This document shows, one piece after another, positions 14,179 through 20,176 of a stretch of 20,176 nucleotides of DNA. Both the position numbers and the translations under genes were made by a program. This DNA comes from a virus. The notes below the pieces were generated by a model. The model searched no databases. It was not told the origin of the DNA and was given only the letters and a program-made list of their open reading frames with translations. Each line of letters begins with the position of its first letter. Position 1 is the first letter of the stretch. Location of the stretch: positions 1 through 20,176 of the IMG/VR virus record IMGVR_UViG_3300037153_001168. The stretch is one strand, 5' to 3'.

Positions 14179-14358
14179 CTACCGGCCACGCCGCGCACGC
14201 GTCCGGGCCGCCTTCCGACTCATCGCGCTGCGCTGCTTGGCCGTCTTGCCCGCGTTCGCCACCTTCGCCGCGCGCGCCTTGGGCATCCCCTGGCGCTTGA
14301 GCGCCTCGTACACGGCGCGGCGTCCCGGCGTGATGCTCGCCAGCCGTTTCCCTGGCAT
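14179..14358 (-). CDS. Small basic protein with ARAAKVANAGK motif
   Basis: 59 residues from the ATG at 14358, 2 nt after the portal stop. The GGGAGGGC at the portal 3' end serves as ribosome-binding site. The sequence reads MPGKRLASITPGRRAVYEAL, then KRQGMPKARAAKVANAGKTA, then a Ser/Arg/Lys-rich tail. The Y-E-x-L-K-x-x-G-x-x-K-x-x-A-A-x-x-x-N-A pattern resembles small basic proteins found widely in actinobacteria (DUF7218-like). It is rich in Lys/Arg and may bind DNA. No head role is established for this family; its position between portal and gp7-like genes is constant enough in this operon to suggest one. Confidence 0.75.
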   Translation of the reverse strand: MPGKRLASITPGRRAVYEALKRQGMPKARAAKVANAGKTAKQRSAMSRKAARTRARRGR

Positions 14359-14360
14359 GG

Positions 14361-15938
14361 TTAGCCCTCCCGAATCAGCGCCTGGATCACGCGCTGGTGC
14401 TGGGCGGTCCAGTACGCCTCCAGGTCGCGCTCCAGCCCCGGCCGGGCCAGCTCGCGCATCGCGTCCATCAGCGCGGGGAACAGCGGGAGCCCGATGGCCT
14501 TGTCTTCGCCCACCAGGTTGGCCTGCCCAGCGAACGCGGCCGCCTCGCTGGTCGTGCGCCGCGGCGGCGGGAGCGCCGGGACGCCTCCCGGAGGTGCCGG
14601 CTGGCTGCTGGTGGGCACGCCGTGGGCCAGGTCGTCGCCGCCGTCGACCGGGGGCAGCCCGACTTCCTTGCGCGCCTCGTTGACGCTGATCCACTTGCCC
14701 TGCACCCCCACGTTCACCCGCGTGTAGGTCTCGTTCAGGTCCGGGGCCAGCGCCCGCACTTCCGTCAAGTCAAACTTCGTGAACGTGTCCGGGTCCGAGT
14801 CGAAGTCGGGCAGGAGCTGGAGGTCGATCGTGCCGGCGTCGAACACCCAGAGCGGGCAGAGCTTCTGCTCGGTGAACATCTCTCGACTTTCTCTGGCGTT
14901 GGCGTAGGTATTTCGGTCCAACCCGGCCCCGAGCCCGGCCACAATCGCGGGCACACCCATCACGGCGGCGATCCGTTCCTCCGGCACCCGGTGGAGCGTC
15001 TTCATGTCCAGTTGCTCGGGGGAAAAGCCGAACTGTTGGATCGTGGCCCCGTTGTTGAGCACGCCCACCCGCCCCCGATTGTCGCCCGAAAACCGCTCGG
15101 TAATGCTGGCCTTGATCCGCTCGGCGTCCGCTTCGCTCATCGTGCGGTCCTGCGTCGTCACCACCAGCCCCAGCACGCCCAAGTTCCCCAGCAGGTTGAG
15201 CATGAACCGGGTCACCTCGTCGTCCGAGGCCACCTCACGCAGCAGGCGCTTCAAGGGCGAGCAGCCCAGGCGGTGGTCGGCGTCCTCGAGCCCCAGCCGG
15301 AAGTGCACGATGTTCTGGGGCGGGATCTCCTCGTACTGGCCCAGCGCCGTCTCGTAGCGGTAGTAGCTGATAAAGACCCCCGCGCGACGATCGGCCGCGG
15401 TCGTCACCGGCTCGACGCGGGCCGGCGAGAGGGGCCAGACTTCCACCACGTTGCCGGTCACGGGGTGGCCGGCCCGCACCTTGCGCCAGTAGGCATTGCC
15501 GTCGGCGTGTTTGGCCCACTGCGTCCAGTACCACAGCTCCGCCGCGCTGTGCGCCGGGTTGGGGCGGTCCAGCAGCGGCTGCAGGGGATGGTCGGGCAGG
15601 GCCTCGGGCTCGCCGTCGCGCTGCCGGCGGTAGGTGCGCAGCGGCGGTTCGGGGAAGGCGGTGGCAATCACGTTCAGGCAGGCGAACACCGCCGAGTTGG
15701 CCACGTTGCACGAGTTCCCCCAGCCGGAGCCGGCCGCGGGCACCCACGTGGGCGGGGAGTTGGGCAGGAAGCGCTGATACTGTCCGGGACCCGGTTGCGG
15801 TGGGACGCCGGGCCAGAAGGCGATGCCGCCGGGAACGTCGGGATACTGCTTCGCTTCGAGTGGCCCCGGAGGCGCGACGCGGGCCTTGAGGTCGTTGCCG
15901 CGCAGGAAGTCCCACGTCGCGGTGAGTGGATTAGCCAT
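14361..15938 (-). CDS. Portal protein, HK97 type
   Basis: 525 residues. The ATG (15936-15938) has GGGGAGG about 7 nt upstream; the frame is open farther upstream but that portion lies over the preceding small gene. Portal features are NSAVFACLNVIATAFPEPPL, DHPLQPLLDRPNPAHSAAEL, YWTQWAKHADGNAYWRKVRA, EIPPQNIVHFRLGLEDADHR, GCSPLKRLLREVASDDEVTR, VGVLNNGATIQQFGFSPEQL and PEERIAAVMGVPAIVAGLGA. The C-terminal part (VNEARKEVGLPPVDGGDDLA) is the usual clip-to-tail end, followed by a disordered Pro-rich stretch and a final helix. It forms the dodecameric DNA channel and docks the terminase. About 100 N-terminal residues before the first conserved strand are Pro-rich and somewhat longer than typical. 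Confidence 0.95.
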   Translation of the reverse strand: MANPLTATWDFLRGNDLKARVAPPGPLEAKQYPDVPGGIAFWPGVPPQPGPGQYQRFLPNSPPTWVPAAGSGWGNSCNVANSAVFACLNVIATAFPEPPLRTYRRQRDGEPEALPDHPLQPLLDRPNPAHSAAELWYWTQWAKHADGNAYWRKVRAGHPVTGNVVEVWPLSPARVEPVTTAADRRAGVFISYYRYETALGQYEEIPPQNIVHFRLGLEDADHRLGCSPLKRLLREVASDDEVTRFMLNLLGNLGVLGLVVTTQDRTMSEADAERIKASITERFSGDNRGRVGVLNNGATIQQFGFSPEQLDMKTLHRVPEERIAAVMGVPAIVAGLGAGLDRNTYANARESREMFTEQKLCPLWVFDAGTIDLQLLPDFDSDPDTFTKFDLTEVRALAPDLNETYTRVNVGVQGKWISVNEARKEVGLPPVDGGDDLAHGVPTSSQPAPPGGVPALPPPRRTTSEAAAFAGQANLVGEDKAIGLPLFPALMDAMRELARPGLERDLEAYWTAQHQRVIQALIREG

Positions 15939-16367
15939 CCCGGGCCTCCCCCACGTCGTCGCCGGCGCGCTCCAGGCGAGGCCCGGCTTGCGGAAGGCCC
16001 TCGCGCAGGCTTGGCCGCTGAAGGCGCCGCAGGATCGCCTGGTGGCCGGCCGCGGCCTCGTCCCACGTGGCGTAGTGGCCCACGTCGCAAGGATTCCTGA
16101 GCTGGGGCTCGCCATCCGGGGCGTCGAACAGCATCGTCTCAAACAGGAGCGGCCCCGCCAGCCGTACCCCGTTGAGGAACACCGTGCTCAGCTCCCCGCC
16201 GTCCGGCAGCACGTCCAGCGGTCGGCCACGAGGGACAGGGTGTCCCGCTCGTCGGCCAGCGCCACCCGCCGGCCCTCGATCCCGGCCGAAGCCAACCAGG
16301 CCGCCCACGTCGGGCCATCGACCTCCCGCACCTGGTGTCCGTCCAGGATGACGTACAGGGACTTCAT
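15931..16367 (-). pseudogene. Small phage gene interrupted by a 41-bp insertion
   Basis: The ATG at 16367 (9 nt after the TerL stop) begins MKSLYVILDGHQVREVDGPT, then WAAWLASAGIEGRRVA. That frame then enters a 45-bp repeat and stops at 16188 after 59 codons. The adjacent frame from about 16220 to the TAA at 15931 encodes DVLPDGGELSTVFLNGVRLA, then LLFETMLFDAPDGEPQLRNP and YATWDEAAAGHQAILRRL. Removing 41 bp (16221-16261) joins the halves in frame (VALDVLPDGGEL) and gives a continuous protein of about 131 residues, similar to a family found beside TerL in other high-G+C phages. CCAGCG flanks the insert on both sides. The gene therefore appears inactivated in this copy, unless it is rescued by frameshifting. 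Confidence 0.75.
16219..16263. repeat. 45-bp repeat, copy 2 (disrupting a small gene)
   Basis: Identical to 1257-1301. The hairpin occupies 16224-16257. The 6-bp word CCAGCG occurs at 16215-16220 and again at 16256-16261, as expected for an insertion that duplicated its target or for slippage-mediated templated insertion. Excising one unit (41 bp) restores the reading frame of the host gene. Confidence 0.93.
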
Positions 16368-16376
16368 GCCACCGTC

Positions 16377-18404
16377 TCAGAAGAACCTCGTCGTGCCGCC
16401 CGCAAACAATTCGGTGAGCGCCCAGACCAGCGCATCGAGCCGGTCCGGCGAGGGGCCACTGCCCGGCACCCAGCCACAATTGTGCACGAGGATGCCGTTG
16501 GCGAAGTACTCCGGCGGTCCGGCCACGGTCAGATTGTAGACCGGCTCAGCGATACCAGTCGGGATGATGCCGATGATAGTGCCGGTCACGACAGGGACGG
16601 CCACAGAAGGTGGCGCGGGTGCCGGTCGAAGCAAAGACCACCCCGCACTCGACGCAGGTGACCGAGTGCGTCGGCTTGCGCTGCCAGTAGGCCCGGTGTT
16701 GTGCGGCGCGGCTCGCACGGCCCTCGGGCGAGAGGACCCGGTCTCCGACGTGCGCACGCACGTGAGTCGTGCGTGGGAGCGCCACCAGGTTCTCGGGGGC
16801 GTTGTTGCCCCGATCCCCGTCCCGGTGATGGACCTGCCAGCCAGGGGGGATCGGGCCATGGCCCGCCGCGTAGACGTCGCGGTGCAGGAGTCGACGGCCA
16901 CGGCTCCGGCTGGTGCGGTAATAGCCCGTGTTGTCGAGGAAGTACCGCTCGCCACCAAAGGCCACAAATGGGCGCACGATCGGAACGGGCACCCAATAAT
17001 TGTATCCTGTGTATGGGCTTCAATGGCGGGGACGAAGCCGCGGCCGAGCACGAAGAGGGGATGGTGCGGCGTGGCGCACAGCGTGCCGAGCGTGGTCGTG
17101 ATGCGGATGGTGCGGCGCACCCCGGTCGGCCCGGCACGCAGCACGGGTCGCCACCCCGCACGCGTCAGGACCAGGTCGCCCACGCCTACCGACTCCACCG
17201 GGATGCGGCCGCGCCAGGTGCTGATCCTGGTCCCTGCCGCCAGGCAGAGCTGGTCCTCGAGCGCCGCGAAGGTGCCCACGTGGTGCGCCTCGCCCCGCTC
17301 ATAGCGGCTGCTGATCGGCTCGGCCCGCGCCTGCTTGCCGTGCGAGGCGCGGACCCCCCGGTAGGGCACGCGCTCGTCCACACTGCGGATGGTGGCCTCC
17401 ACCATCTCGCCGCCCTGGTTCGTTTCGGCCACCAGCAGGTTGGCGTGGTGGCGATGATAGGCCGCGACGGCCTCGGACGCCCAGCGCTGGGGGCTGCCCC
17501 GCAGCGAGGCGTCGTCCAGCACGTAGCCATGGCCGTCCACGCCCAGCGCGGCGACCACGATCCCCGTCTCGGCGCTGCCCTCGGTACTGGTCGCTTCTGG
17601 ATCCACGCCCACCACGATGCGGACCAGCTCCGGATGCCGGACCACCCGGTGCCGGTCCAGCGCCGCCCGCTGCCAGAGGGCGCCGGGCTGGTCCTCGAGC
17701 AGCTCGGCCAGCAGCTCCTGGCGCCCCAGCCGGGTGCCTTCGTAGCGCCGGATGATCTGCTCGTAGAAGGCGCTGGCCAGGTTGGCCCGGTTCTCGTAGG
17801 TGCTGCCCCGCGTCACCACCGTGTGCGGATCGGCCAGCAGCGTGCGCAGGAGCGCGATGGGCCGCGGCGTGGTGGTGGCCACCACCTGCGGGTTCGTGCC
17901 CAGGCGCAGGCCGAGCATGGCTTGTGCCCAGGCGTCCTCGCTATACCGCCAGGCGGCGGGCTCGTCGCACCACAGCTTCTGGTGCTGCTTGCCCCGCAGC
18001 CGGTCGGGCTCGTCGGCGGTGAAGATCAGCGACTGCGCCCCGTTGGGCCAGTCCAGGCGCCGCTCGGCCTTCTTGTAGGTCGGGCGCTCGTCGGGAGGGC
18101 AGAGGGCGAGAATCCCGCTCTCGCCGAGCACCATCACGTCGCGGGCGTCGTCGGCCGTGGCCCCGATCAGGTTGACCAGCGTGTCGCCGGCGCGCACCCA
18201 TCGGCGGACCAATTCGCCGCCGGCGCGCGTCTTTCCCCAGCCCCGGCCCGCGAGGACCAGCCACACCCGCCAGTCGCCCGGCGGCGGGTGCTGGCTGGGG
18301 CGGCCCCAGAAGCGCCAGTCGTGCTCAAGCTGCGCCGCGGCCGCCCGCGTCGGGGTCAGCCTGGCCAGCTCCGAGTCGCGCTCGGCTGCCGGGAGCAAGC
18401 TCAC
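16377..18404 (-). CDS. terL: Terminase large subunit with intein
   Basis: The packaging motor ATPase and nuclease. 675 codons from a GTG at 18404; the upstream open frame shadows TerS, and a GTG at 18461 is an alternative start. ATPase features are RVWLVLAGRGWGKTRAGGEL (Walker A near residues 53-59), KLWCDEPAAWRY (Walker B DE near 147-148) and VVATTTPRPIALL (coupling motif). The nuclease carries acidic residues in IVVGVDPEATS (near 268), LLVAETNQGGEM (near 327) and SPDRLDALVWALTELF at the C-terminus. An intein of 256 residues (387-642) splits the conserved site LEDQL|CGWVPGSG. After removal the product is 419 residues, the normal length for this family. The start overlaps the TerS stop by 80 nt, and no strong Shine-Dalgarno is seen. 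Confidence 0.93.
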   Translation of the reverse strand: MSLLPAAERDSELARLTPTRAAAAQLEHDWRFWGRPSQHPPPGDWRVWLVLAGRGWGKTRAGGELVRRWVRAGDTLVNLIGATADDARDVMVLGESGILALCPPDERPTYKKAERRLDWPNGAQSLIFTADEPDRLRGKQHQKLWCDEPAAWRYSEDAWAQAMLGLRLGTNPQVVATTTPRPIALLRTLLADPHTVVTRGSTYENRANLASAFYEQIIRRYEGTRLGRQELLAELLEDQPGALWQRAALDRHRVVRHPELVRIVVGVDPEATSTEGSAETGIVVAALGVDGHGYVLDDASLRGSPQRWASEAVAAYHRHHANLLVAETNQGGEMVEATIRSVDERVPYRGVRASHGKQARAEPISSRYERGEAHHVGTFAALEDQLCLAAGTRISTWRGRIPVESVGVGDLVLTRAGWRPVLRAGPTGVRRTIRITTTLGTLCATPHHPLFVLGRGFVPAIEAHTQDTIIGCPFRSCAHLWPLVASGTSSTTRAITAPAGAVAVDSCTATSTRRAMARSPLAGRSITGTGIGATTPPRTWWRSHARLTCVRTSETGSSRPRAVRAAPHNTGPTGSASRRTRSPASSAGWSLLRPAPAPPSVAVPVVTGTIIGIIPTGIAEPVYNLTVAGPPEYFANGILVHNCGWVPGSGPSPDRLDALVWALTELFAGGTTRFF
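16479..17246 (-). other. Intein within TerL
   Basis: The first residue is Cys of CLAAGTRISTWRGRIPVESV (block A), continuing with GVGDLVLTRAGWRPVL. GTLCATPHHPLFV is block B with the T-x-x-H motif (TPHH). Block F/G reads EPVYNLTVAGPPEYFANGIL followed by VHN, and the +1 extein residue is Cys. All splice-junction residues (Cys1, penultimate His, terminal Asn, Cys+1) are present, so splicing looks chemically possible. Between intein residues about 86 and 233 the TerL frame is a low-quality Ser/Thr/Arg/Pro sequence that looks like a shadow frame; the same DNA in another frame encodes an HNH endonuclease. The frame is nevertheless open through the whole intein. Confidence 0.93.
16546..16992 (-). CDS. 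HNH homing endonuclease nested out of frame in the intein
   Basis: 148 residues from a GTG at 16992 to a TGA at 16546. The sequence has the look of a phage HNH enzyme: FVAFGGERYFLDNTGYYRTS, GRRLLHRDVYAAGHGPIPPG, then WQVHHRDGDRGNNAPENLVA, which holds the HNH core (HH plus NN-x-x-x-NL). A C-terminal zinc site follows (CVECG, then FCGRPC). HNH enzymes of this kind cleave an intein-free target and promote homing. The frame differs from TerL; a TGA lies 13 codons upstream of the GTG, so it is not a fusion in its own frame. Only a weak AGGA lies 14 nt upstream of the GTG. It may be translated independently, by frameshifting from the intein, or be a remnant out of frame. Confidence 0.87.
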   Translation of the reverse strand: MPVPIVRPFVAFGGERYFLDNTGYYRTSRSRGRRLLHRDVYAAGHGPIPPGWQVHHRDGDRGNNAPENLVALPRTTHVRAHVGDRVLSPEGRASRAAQHRAYWQRKPTHSVTCVECGVVFASTGTRATFCGRPCRDRHYHRHHPDWYR

Positions 18405-18852
18405 TAATTCGGCCAGTGAGGCGTTCCCGAAGCTCGGTAACGCTAAGCTCGACAGGACCACCGTCCGGACCAGTATGCGCCAGTTGCCCGCGCAGGTCGA
18501 CTCGCTCGCGGTAGGTCTCCGGCTTGCGGGCCTTGAGCAGCAGCACCAGCAGGGTGTCCGAGTACTCGCGGATGGTCTCGCGGCCGACCCGCTTGCCCCG
18601 CGAAAAGATGGGCCGCTCGCGTTCGACGCCATCGACGGCGCGGCGCCAGGCTTCCGCTTCCAGCCGTTCGGTCGCTTCGCCCTCGGCGGCGGCCATGGCG
18701 GCGGCGAAGCGCGAGTCGCCCTGCTGCCACTTGTAGACCGTGGCCCGGTCGATCCCCACGGCTTCGGCAGCGGTGGTCACGTTGCCCCGCTGGCGGTAGT
18801 GGGCCAGGAAGCGCGCCTTGTGCTCGCGCGTGAGGGACCGTGGCGTTTGCAC
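18325..18852 (-). CDS. terS: Terminase small subunit
   Basis: 175 residues from a GTG at 18852. The N-terminal domain (RSLTREHKARFLAHYRQRGN followed by VTTAAEAVGIDRATVYKWQQ) is a helix-turn-helix DNA-binding unit of the phage terminase small subunit / phBC6A51 type. The next segment (EGEATERLEAEAWRRAVDGV) is an oligomerisation helix. Then comes ETIREYSDTLLVLLLKARKP followed by ETYRERVDLR, the typical end of the core. The C-terminal approximately 45 residues (ELSVTELRERLTGRISELAP) are a tail that overlaps the start of TerL in another frame. It recognises the packaging site and feeds DNA to TerL. The start lacks a clear Shine-Dalgarno. Confidence 0.9.
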   Translation of the reverse strand: MQTPRSLTREHKARFLAHYRQRGNVTTAAEAVGIDRATVYKWQQGDSRFAAAMAAAEGEATERLEAEAWRRAVDGVERERPIFSRGKRVGRETIREYSDTLLVLLLKARKPETYRERVDLRGQLAHTGPDGGPVELSVTELRERLTGRISELAPGSRARLGAGQADPDAGGRGAA

Positions 18853-18883
18853 CTGGTAGTGGCGGCAGTCTACCGTGCGCGCG

Positions 18884-19181
18884 CTACTCGGCCGGCGGCG
18901 GGGTGGGCGCTGGCTCCGTCAGGCGGCTGCGCGCCGGTGCCTCACCACCGAGCACCCACTGTTCCCACGCCGCGGCCACGCGCACCACGTCGGCGGCTTT
19001 CGCCTCGGGCCGGGCGGCGAGGTAGCCGGCCGCCCGGACGGCGCTTGGTGGCCCGACGCGGCGGCTGCAGGCGTTCCCGCAGCAACAGTTCGGCCTGGTC
19101 GCCCACGGAACGCCGCTCGTCGAGCGCGCGCTGCAGCAACCGCCGAAACGTGTCGCGATCGAGTTCCACAGAGATCTCCAT
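18884..19181 (-). pseudogene. RHH-like small protein, apparent frameshift
   Basis: The ATG at 19181 (AGGAG 8-12 nt upstream) starts MEISVELDRDTFRRLLQRAL, then DERRSVGDQAELLLRERL, a ribbon-helix-helix-like pattern of a beta strand followed by two helices. From about 19040 the original frame becomes Arg/Gly/Pro junk and stops at 18942. The +1 frame over the same DNA reads VRAAGYLAARPEAKAADVVR, then VAAAWEQWVLGGEAPARSRL, with strongly G/C-rich third positions, to a TAG at 18884. The second half has no start codon of its own. A single extra base near 19040-19065 (or a sequencing error or programmed +1 shift) would explain this. The joined product would be close to 100 residues. Function may be transcriptional repression or antitoxin-like, from the fold only. 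Confidence 0.65.
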
Positions 19182-19264
19182 GCGACGCTCCTGGCGCCCT
19201 CCTCTCCCGAGTAGAGCAGGAAGCAAGACCGGTGCGCAGGCGGGAAACAGGCGGATAAGTGCCC

Positions 19265-19645
19265 CTAGCTGGGCCCCAGCGCCGCCGCGACGACGGCCGA
19301 CCAGTTGGGGTAGCCGGCCGCCGCCTTGACGAGCGCGAGGCGGCGAATCTGCTGGTCCCGGCTGTCGATCGCTGGCCGTTGGAGCGAGCCGATCTGGCCC
19401 CGCACCCGCTCCTGCTCGGTGAGTGGAGCGCCCCCCAGGTTGGCCTGCTCGGGCAGCGCGCCTTGTGCCGCCAGCACCGCGCGGATAAACCCGTCCTTGA
19501 CTTCCAGCCGCACGCGCTCGCCCCGCGCGGGGAGCGCCACCGGCTTGAACCTCGAGCGGTTGTACCAGACCCCGCCGAGCTGCACGCCGGTCTCGTTGGC
19601 GGCGTCCACCACGCCTTCGACGAGCTGCGTGGGTTCAGCGGCCAT
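19265..19645 (-). CDS. Small protein with OB-like N-terminus
   Basis: 126 residues from the ATG at 19645, overlapping the stop of the preceding gene by 11 nt; the longer open frame upstream is a shadow. The N-terminal half reads PTQLVEGVVDAANETGVQLG, then GVWYNRSRFKPVALPARGER and VRLEVKDGFIRAVLA. This is a five-strand pattern common in phage proteins tentatively called OB-fold or ssDNA-binding-like. The C-terminal half is helical (RDQQIRRLALVKAAAGYPNW). Its place among small genes upstream of terS suggests a DNA-metabolism role, but no active-site residue is visible. A gap of 83 bp separates it from the RHH-like gene. Confidence 0.72.
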   Translation of the reverse strand: MAAEPTQLVEGVVDAANETGVQLGGVWYNRSRFKPVALPARGERVRLEVKDGFIRAVLAAQGALPEQANLGGAPLTEQERVRGQIGSLQRPAIDSRDQQIRRLALVKAAAGYPNWSAVVAAALGPS

Positions 19646-19937
19646 CACGCGCCTCGTCTGCGAGCCAGGGCAGGTCGCCGTCAATCGCGTGCTGCAGCCC
19701 GTGGCGGCCGAGCTGGAGGATCGTCTGCGCCAGGTCGCCATCCAAGGGCAACCGGCAGGCGCGGTCGGGATCGATCGCCAACGCCAGGTCGCAGGCCCGG
19801 CAGCGCAGGAGCCATTCGCCCGTGCCGTCGCCGAGCACGTTGACCAGCAGGAAGCCGGCGTAGTCCGCCAGCCACCGCGGCTGGTCGCCACGCGCGACGA
19901 ACGCGCCGATCTCGGACGGGTCGATGTCGCCGTTCAT
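19635..19937 (-). CDS. Hypothetical protein, 100 residues
   Basis: The ATG at 19935-19937 overlaps the TGA of the SWIM-domain gene by ATGA, and GAGGTGG lies a few bases upstream, so this start is preferred over one 16 codons earlier. The product begins MNGDIDPSEIGAFVARGDQP. It contains WLADYAGFLLVNVLGDGTGE and WLLRCRACDLALAIDP, where one C-x2-C pair could take part in metal binding. It ends in GRHGLQHAIDGDLPWLADEA. No family recognised. Coupled translation with both neighbours suggests a shared function or regulation. Confidence 0.72.
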   Translation of the reverse strand: MNGDIDPSEIGAFVARGDQPRWLADYAGFLLVNVLGDGTGEWLLRCRACDLALAIDPDRACRLPLDGDLAQTILQLGRHGLQHAIDGDLPWLADEARDGR

Positions 19938-20176
19938 TGTCCACCTCGTTCCAGCAGGCACCGCACCGCCTCCTGATGCTTGCACTGCCCACGATACCGC
20001 CCGCTCGGGCAGCTACACGCCCACCGGCCCCCCTCGCGCCGCACCGTGTACGCGGCGCCGGCCAGGCTGACACTCGGGACCAGCCATTCCGTCTCGCCAA
20101 TCCGCCGCGCGGCCAGGTCGAGCCCGGCATCGAGGGCGCGAAGGCGCGAGCGGGCATCCACCACGGACATCGCCAT
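19934..20176 (-). CDS. SWIM zinc-finger protein (start at window edge)
   Basis: 80 residues are visible, beginning MAMSVVDARSRLRALDAGLD with an ATG exactly at the window end; the gene could extend further. The C-terminal half (TVRREGGRWACSCPSGRYRG followed by QCKHQEAVRCLLE) is a SWIM zinc finger with pattern C-x-C-x8-C-x-H (Cys54, Cys56, Cys65, His67). SWIM domains bind DNA or proteins and occur in small accessory proteins of phages and mobile elements. The stop overlaps the next start by ATGA, giving a coupled three-gene run. The specific role here is unknown. Confidence 0.82.
   Translation of the reverse strand: MAMSVVDARSRLRALDAGLDLAARRIGETEWLVPSVSLAGAAYTVRREGGRWACSCPSGRYRGQCKHQEAVRCLLERGGQ

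Noticed and set aside
14397-16100. 567-codon plus-strand open frame opposite the portal gene
   Set aside because: Antisense shadow; the portal family motifs are clear on the minus strand.
16701-18407. 568-codon plus-strand open frame opposite terL
   Set aside because: Antisense shadow of the terminase and intein with no recognisable domain.
1-20176. tRNA, rRNA, integrase, attachment site, lysis genes
   Set aside because: I looked for cloverleaf-like arms, rRNA blocks and recombinase or holin/endolysin motifs by eye and found none that could be supported.

Overview
The window is a high-G+C stretch carrying the head and tail structural operon of a tailed siphovirus or prophage. Almost everything is on the minus strand and is transcribed from right to left. 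The order is classical for HK97-like phages: small orphan genes, terminase small and large subunits, portal, head morphogenesis, prohead protease, major capsid, connector, gp10-like protein, tail terminator, tail tube, tail assembly chaperones with a frameshift site, tape measure, distal tail protein. No integrase, repressor, replication or lysis gene is visible, so virus versus prophage cannot be decided here. The only plus-strand gene encodes a secreted protein with a segment I associate with Chloroflexota (Thermomicrobia-like) proteins. A thermophilic or soil Chloroflexota host is therefore my best guess, but it is an inference.

Layout from the right, in transcription order. 20176-18884: four small genes, namely a SWIM zinc-finger protein, an unknown protein, an OB-like protein, and an RHH-like protein whose reading frame appears broken. 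18852-16377: terminase. The large subunit is interrupted at its conserved C-terminal LEDQ|C site by an intein, and an HNH homing endonuclease lies inside the intein in a different reading frame. 16367-13594: a small gene broken by a 41-bp insertion, then portal, a 59-residue basic protein, and an SPP1 gp7-like head protein. 13594-11702: a glycosyltransferase, a coiled-coil protein and a zinc-ribbon protein, inserted between head genes. 11701-11441: a non-coding gap with a candidate promoter and a perfect palindrome. 11440-7402: protease, capsid, small linker gene, connector, gp10-like protein, tail terminator. 7411-7280: a tandem 38-bp repeat with a chain of micro-ORFs. 7283-4862: a translationally coupled glycosyltransferase, methyltransferase, glycosyltransferase cassette. 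4845-4444: tail tube. 4430-3507 (plus strand): the secreted cargo protein. 3450-1: tail chaperones, tape measure, distal tail protein, and the start of another tail protein.

The genes package DNA (terminase through the portal), build and mature the head (protease, capsid, gp7-like protein), join head to tail (connector, gp10-like, terminator) and build a long tail (tube, chaperones, 767-residue tape measure). Three glycosyltransferases and one methyltransferase sit inside this operon with stop/start overlaps, which suggests that the virion or host surface is glycosylated as part of assembly or infection. The strongest unusual items are the out-of-frame HNH gene nested in the TerL intein, a 45-bp hairpin repeat shared by the tape-measure gene and the broken gene, and the A8 frameshift site.
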